From: Onchocerca lupi
Lineage: Eukaryota > Nematoda > Chromadorea > Rhabditida > Onchocercidae
Length of the DNA stretch: 64,000 bases
Direction of reading: 5' to 3'
Assembly: GCA_028564675.1 (NCBI GenBank)
Contig: JAOVVO010000065.1
Coordinates: 1-64,000, forward strand
A program made the translations under genes and the position numbers. The notes beneath the pieces were generated by a model. The model was not told the origin of the DNA, did no database searches, and saw only the letters and a program-made list of their open reading frames with translations. Shown piece by piece: positions 63,401-64,000 of the stretch (positions within the stretch are counted from its first letter, which is position 1; each line of letters begins with the position of its first letter).

Positions 63401-63921
63401 ATAATATCATCAAAATTTATGAGTAAAATTTTTAAATTTAGAAATCCATCTTCTAAATCAATTTTTTGCATAAATTGATGAAAGAATGAAGAATATTTTT
63501 ACAGTCTCTTGCACTCTATGTAGCTTGTTTATGCCATGATCTTGATCATCGTGGCAAAAATAATGCATATATGAAATTGATGAGCAGTCCTTTGGCATCA
63601 ATTTATTCAACATCAGTGATGGAACATCATCATTTCAATCAAACTGTTATTATTTTACAACAGGTTATCATCATCATTTCTTTCCATTCATTGTGTGATA
63701 ATTTTGATAGAAGAAATGTCATTGCAAGGTCATTGCAATGGTATATTTCAGGTTGGACATAATATTCTGAAATCTTTCTCATCAGAAGAATACAAAGAGA
63801 TATTGAGTATTATCAAGCATTGTATAATAGCCACTGATTTAGCAGTTTTTATTGATAATAAAAAAAAAATGGAAACAATTCTAGCTGATGACACCTTCAG
63901 TTGGGATAATGCAAATCATCG
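57418..63921 (+). CDS. PDE10-type cyclic nucleotide phosphodiesterase, 3' end off window
   Basis: GAF-domain phosphodiesterase hydrolysing cAMP and/or cGMP; closest family by eye is PDE10A (C. elegans pde-5 is the likely counterpart). Exons: 57418-57588, 57920-58172, 58557-58651, 58940-59022, 59075-59126, 59414-59562, 59947-60108, 61165-61309, 61787-61896, 62253-62339, 62639-62789, 63505-63663, 63752-63921; phases agree. The N-terminus (IISYLNSHPKFLENYI) matches PDE10A. GAF-A is short and lacks its middle. GAF-B is complete (NFAQKLTNADRSSLFLVDH, ENAYEDPRFNKEIDQKTGY, IGVVQMINK), but its NKFDE motif ends D-Q instead of D-E. The catalytic domain begins with VRKNYRQVLYHNWTHGWTVA, where HNxxHA has become HNWTHG, and has CLCHDLDHRGKNNAYM and STSVMEHHHFNQT, with the metal-binding His/Asp residues. 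The gene ends mid-domain after DNANHR; later catalytic exons lie beyond 64000. It is divergent from the cysteine-rich gene. Confidence 0.93.
61531..61702. repeat. 61-bp tandem repeat, 2.8 identical copies
   Basis: Units at 61531-61591 and 61592-61652 are identical, and a third copy matches for 50 bp to 61702. Each begins gatgctctagaaatcttcag. It lies in the PDE intron between exons 8 and 9. Confidence 0.95.
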
Positions 63922-64000
63922 GTAAGTAAGTGAATTGAACACTCAAAAAATTAGGCATTTACAGCTTTTTTTTCTTTTTTTTCTTTTAAATTCGAAGCAT

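Noticed and set aside
1..64000. Spliced-leader RNA, 5S rRNA or other RNA genes
   Set aside because: No SL-like 22-mer or complete tRNA/5S structure was recognised by eye on either strand; a covariance-model scan would be decisive.

Overview
The window is a piece of nematode nuclear genome. It is AT-rich, has short exons split by introns with TTTCAG-type acceptors and GTAAGT-type donors, and no bacterial gene organisation. The proteins resemble C. elegans and vertebrate families: a POP-1-type TCF with a C-clamp, a SOL-1-like multi-CUB protein, PDE10, LARP4 and GPI. Several genes have a strong acceptor just upstream of the start ATG, as expected for spliced-leader trans-splicing. The long introns and overall style suggest a spirurid or filarial-like parasite rather than Caenorhabditis, but that is inference.

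Layout, left to right. (1) 1-3146, minus: glucose-6-phosphate isomerase, ten exons visible, C-terminus beyond the left edge. (2) 5146-6813, minus: a four-exon Twisted gastrulation (TSG) homologue, a secreted BMP modulator. (3) 6814-17168: about 10 kb without a supportable gene, holding microsatellites, short tandem repeats (28 bp, 20 bp, 32 bp), a degenerate pyrimidine-rich repeat, a diverged direct duplication and one strong hairpin. (4) 17169-31881, plus: a pop-1/TCF gene whose 7.2-kb third intron carries an antisense, internally deleted BEL/Pao LTR retrotransposon (22987-27162). (5) 34814-40424, minus: a LARP4/5-type La-related RNA-binding protein, convergent with pop-1. (6) 40425-46609: a divergent intergenic block with (CA)n tracts, a 14-bp-arm palindrome and short repeats. 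(7) 46610-52538, plus: a four-CUB membrane-anchored protein resembling SOL-1. (8) 52875-55288, minus: a six-exon secreted cysteine-rich, EB-module-like protein, tail-to-tail with the CUB gene. (9) 57418-63921, plus: a PDE10-type phosphodiesterase running off the right edge; its first GAF domain is reduced.

The genes do not form an operon: neighbours are mostly convergent or divergent, and the only same-strand adjacent pair (TSG, GPI) is 2 kb apart. Two gene products act in developmental signalling (TSG in BMP, POP-1 in Wnt) and two plausibly in neuronal or receptor signalling (SOL-1-like, PDE10). I see no coordinated novel system. The best leads are the TSG gene, the cysteine-rich secreted gene, the degenerate GAF-A of PDE10, a candidate poison exon and a non-canonical splice site in gpi, and the retroelement with its remodelled LTR. 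Exon joins were deduced by hand from reading frame, splice consensus and family resemblance; no search or transcript data were available.
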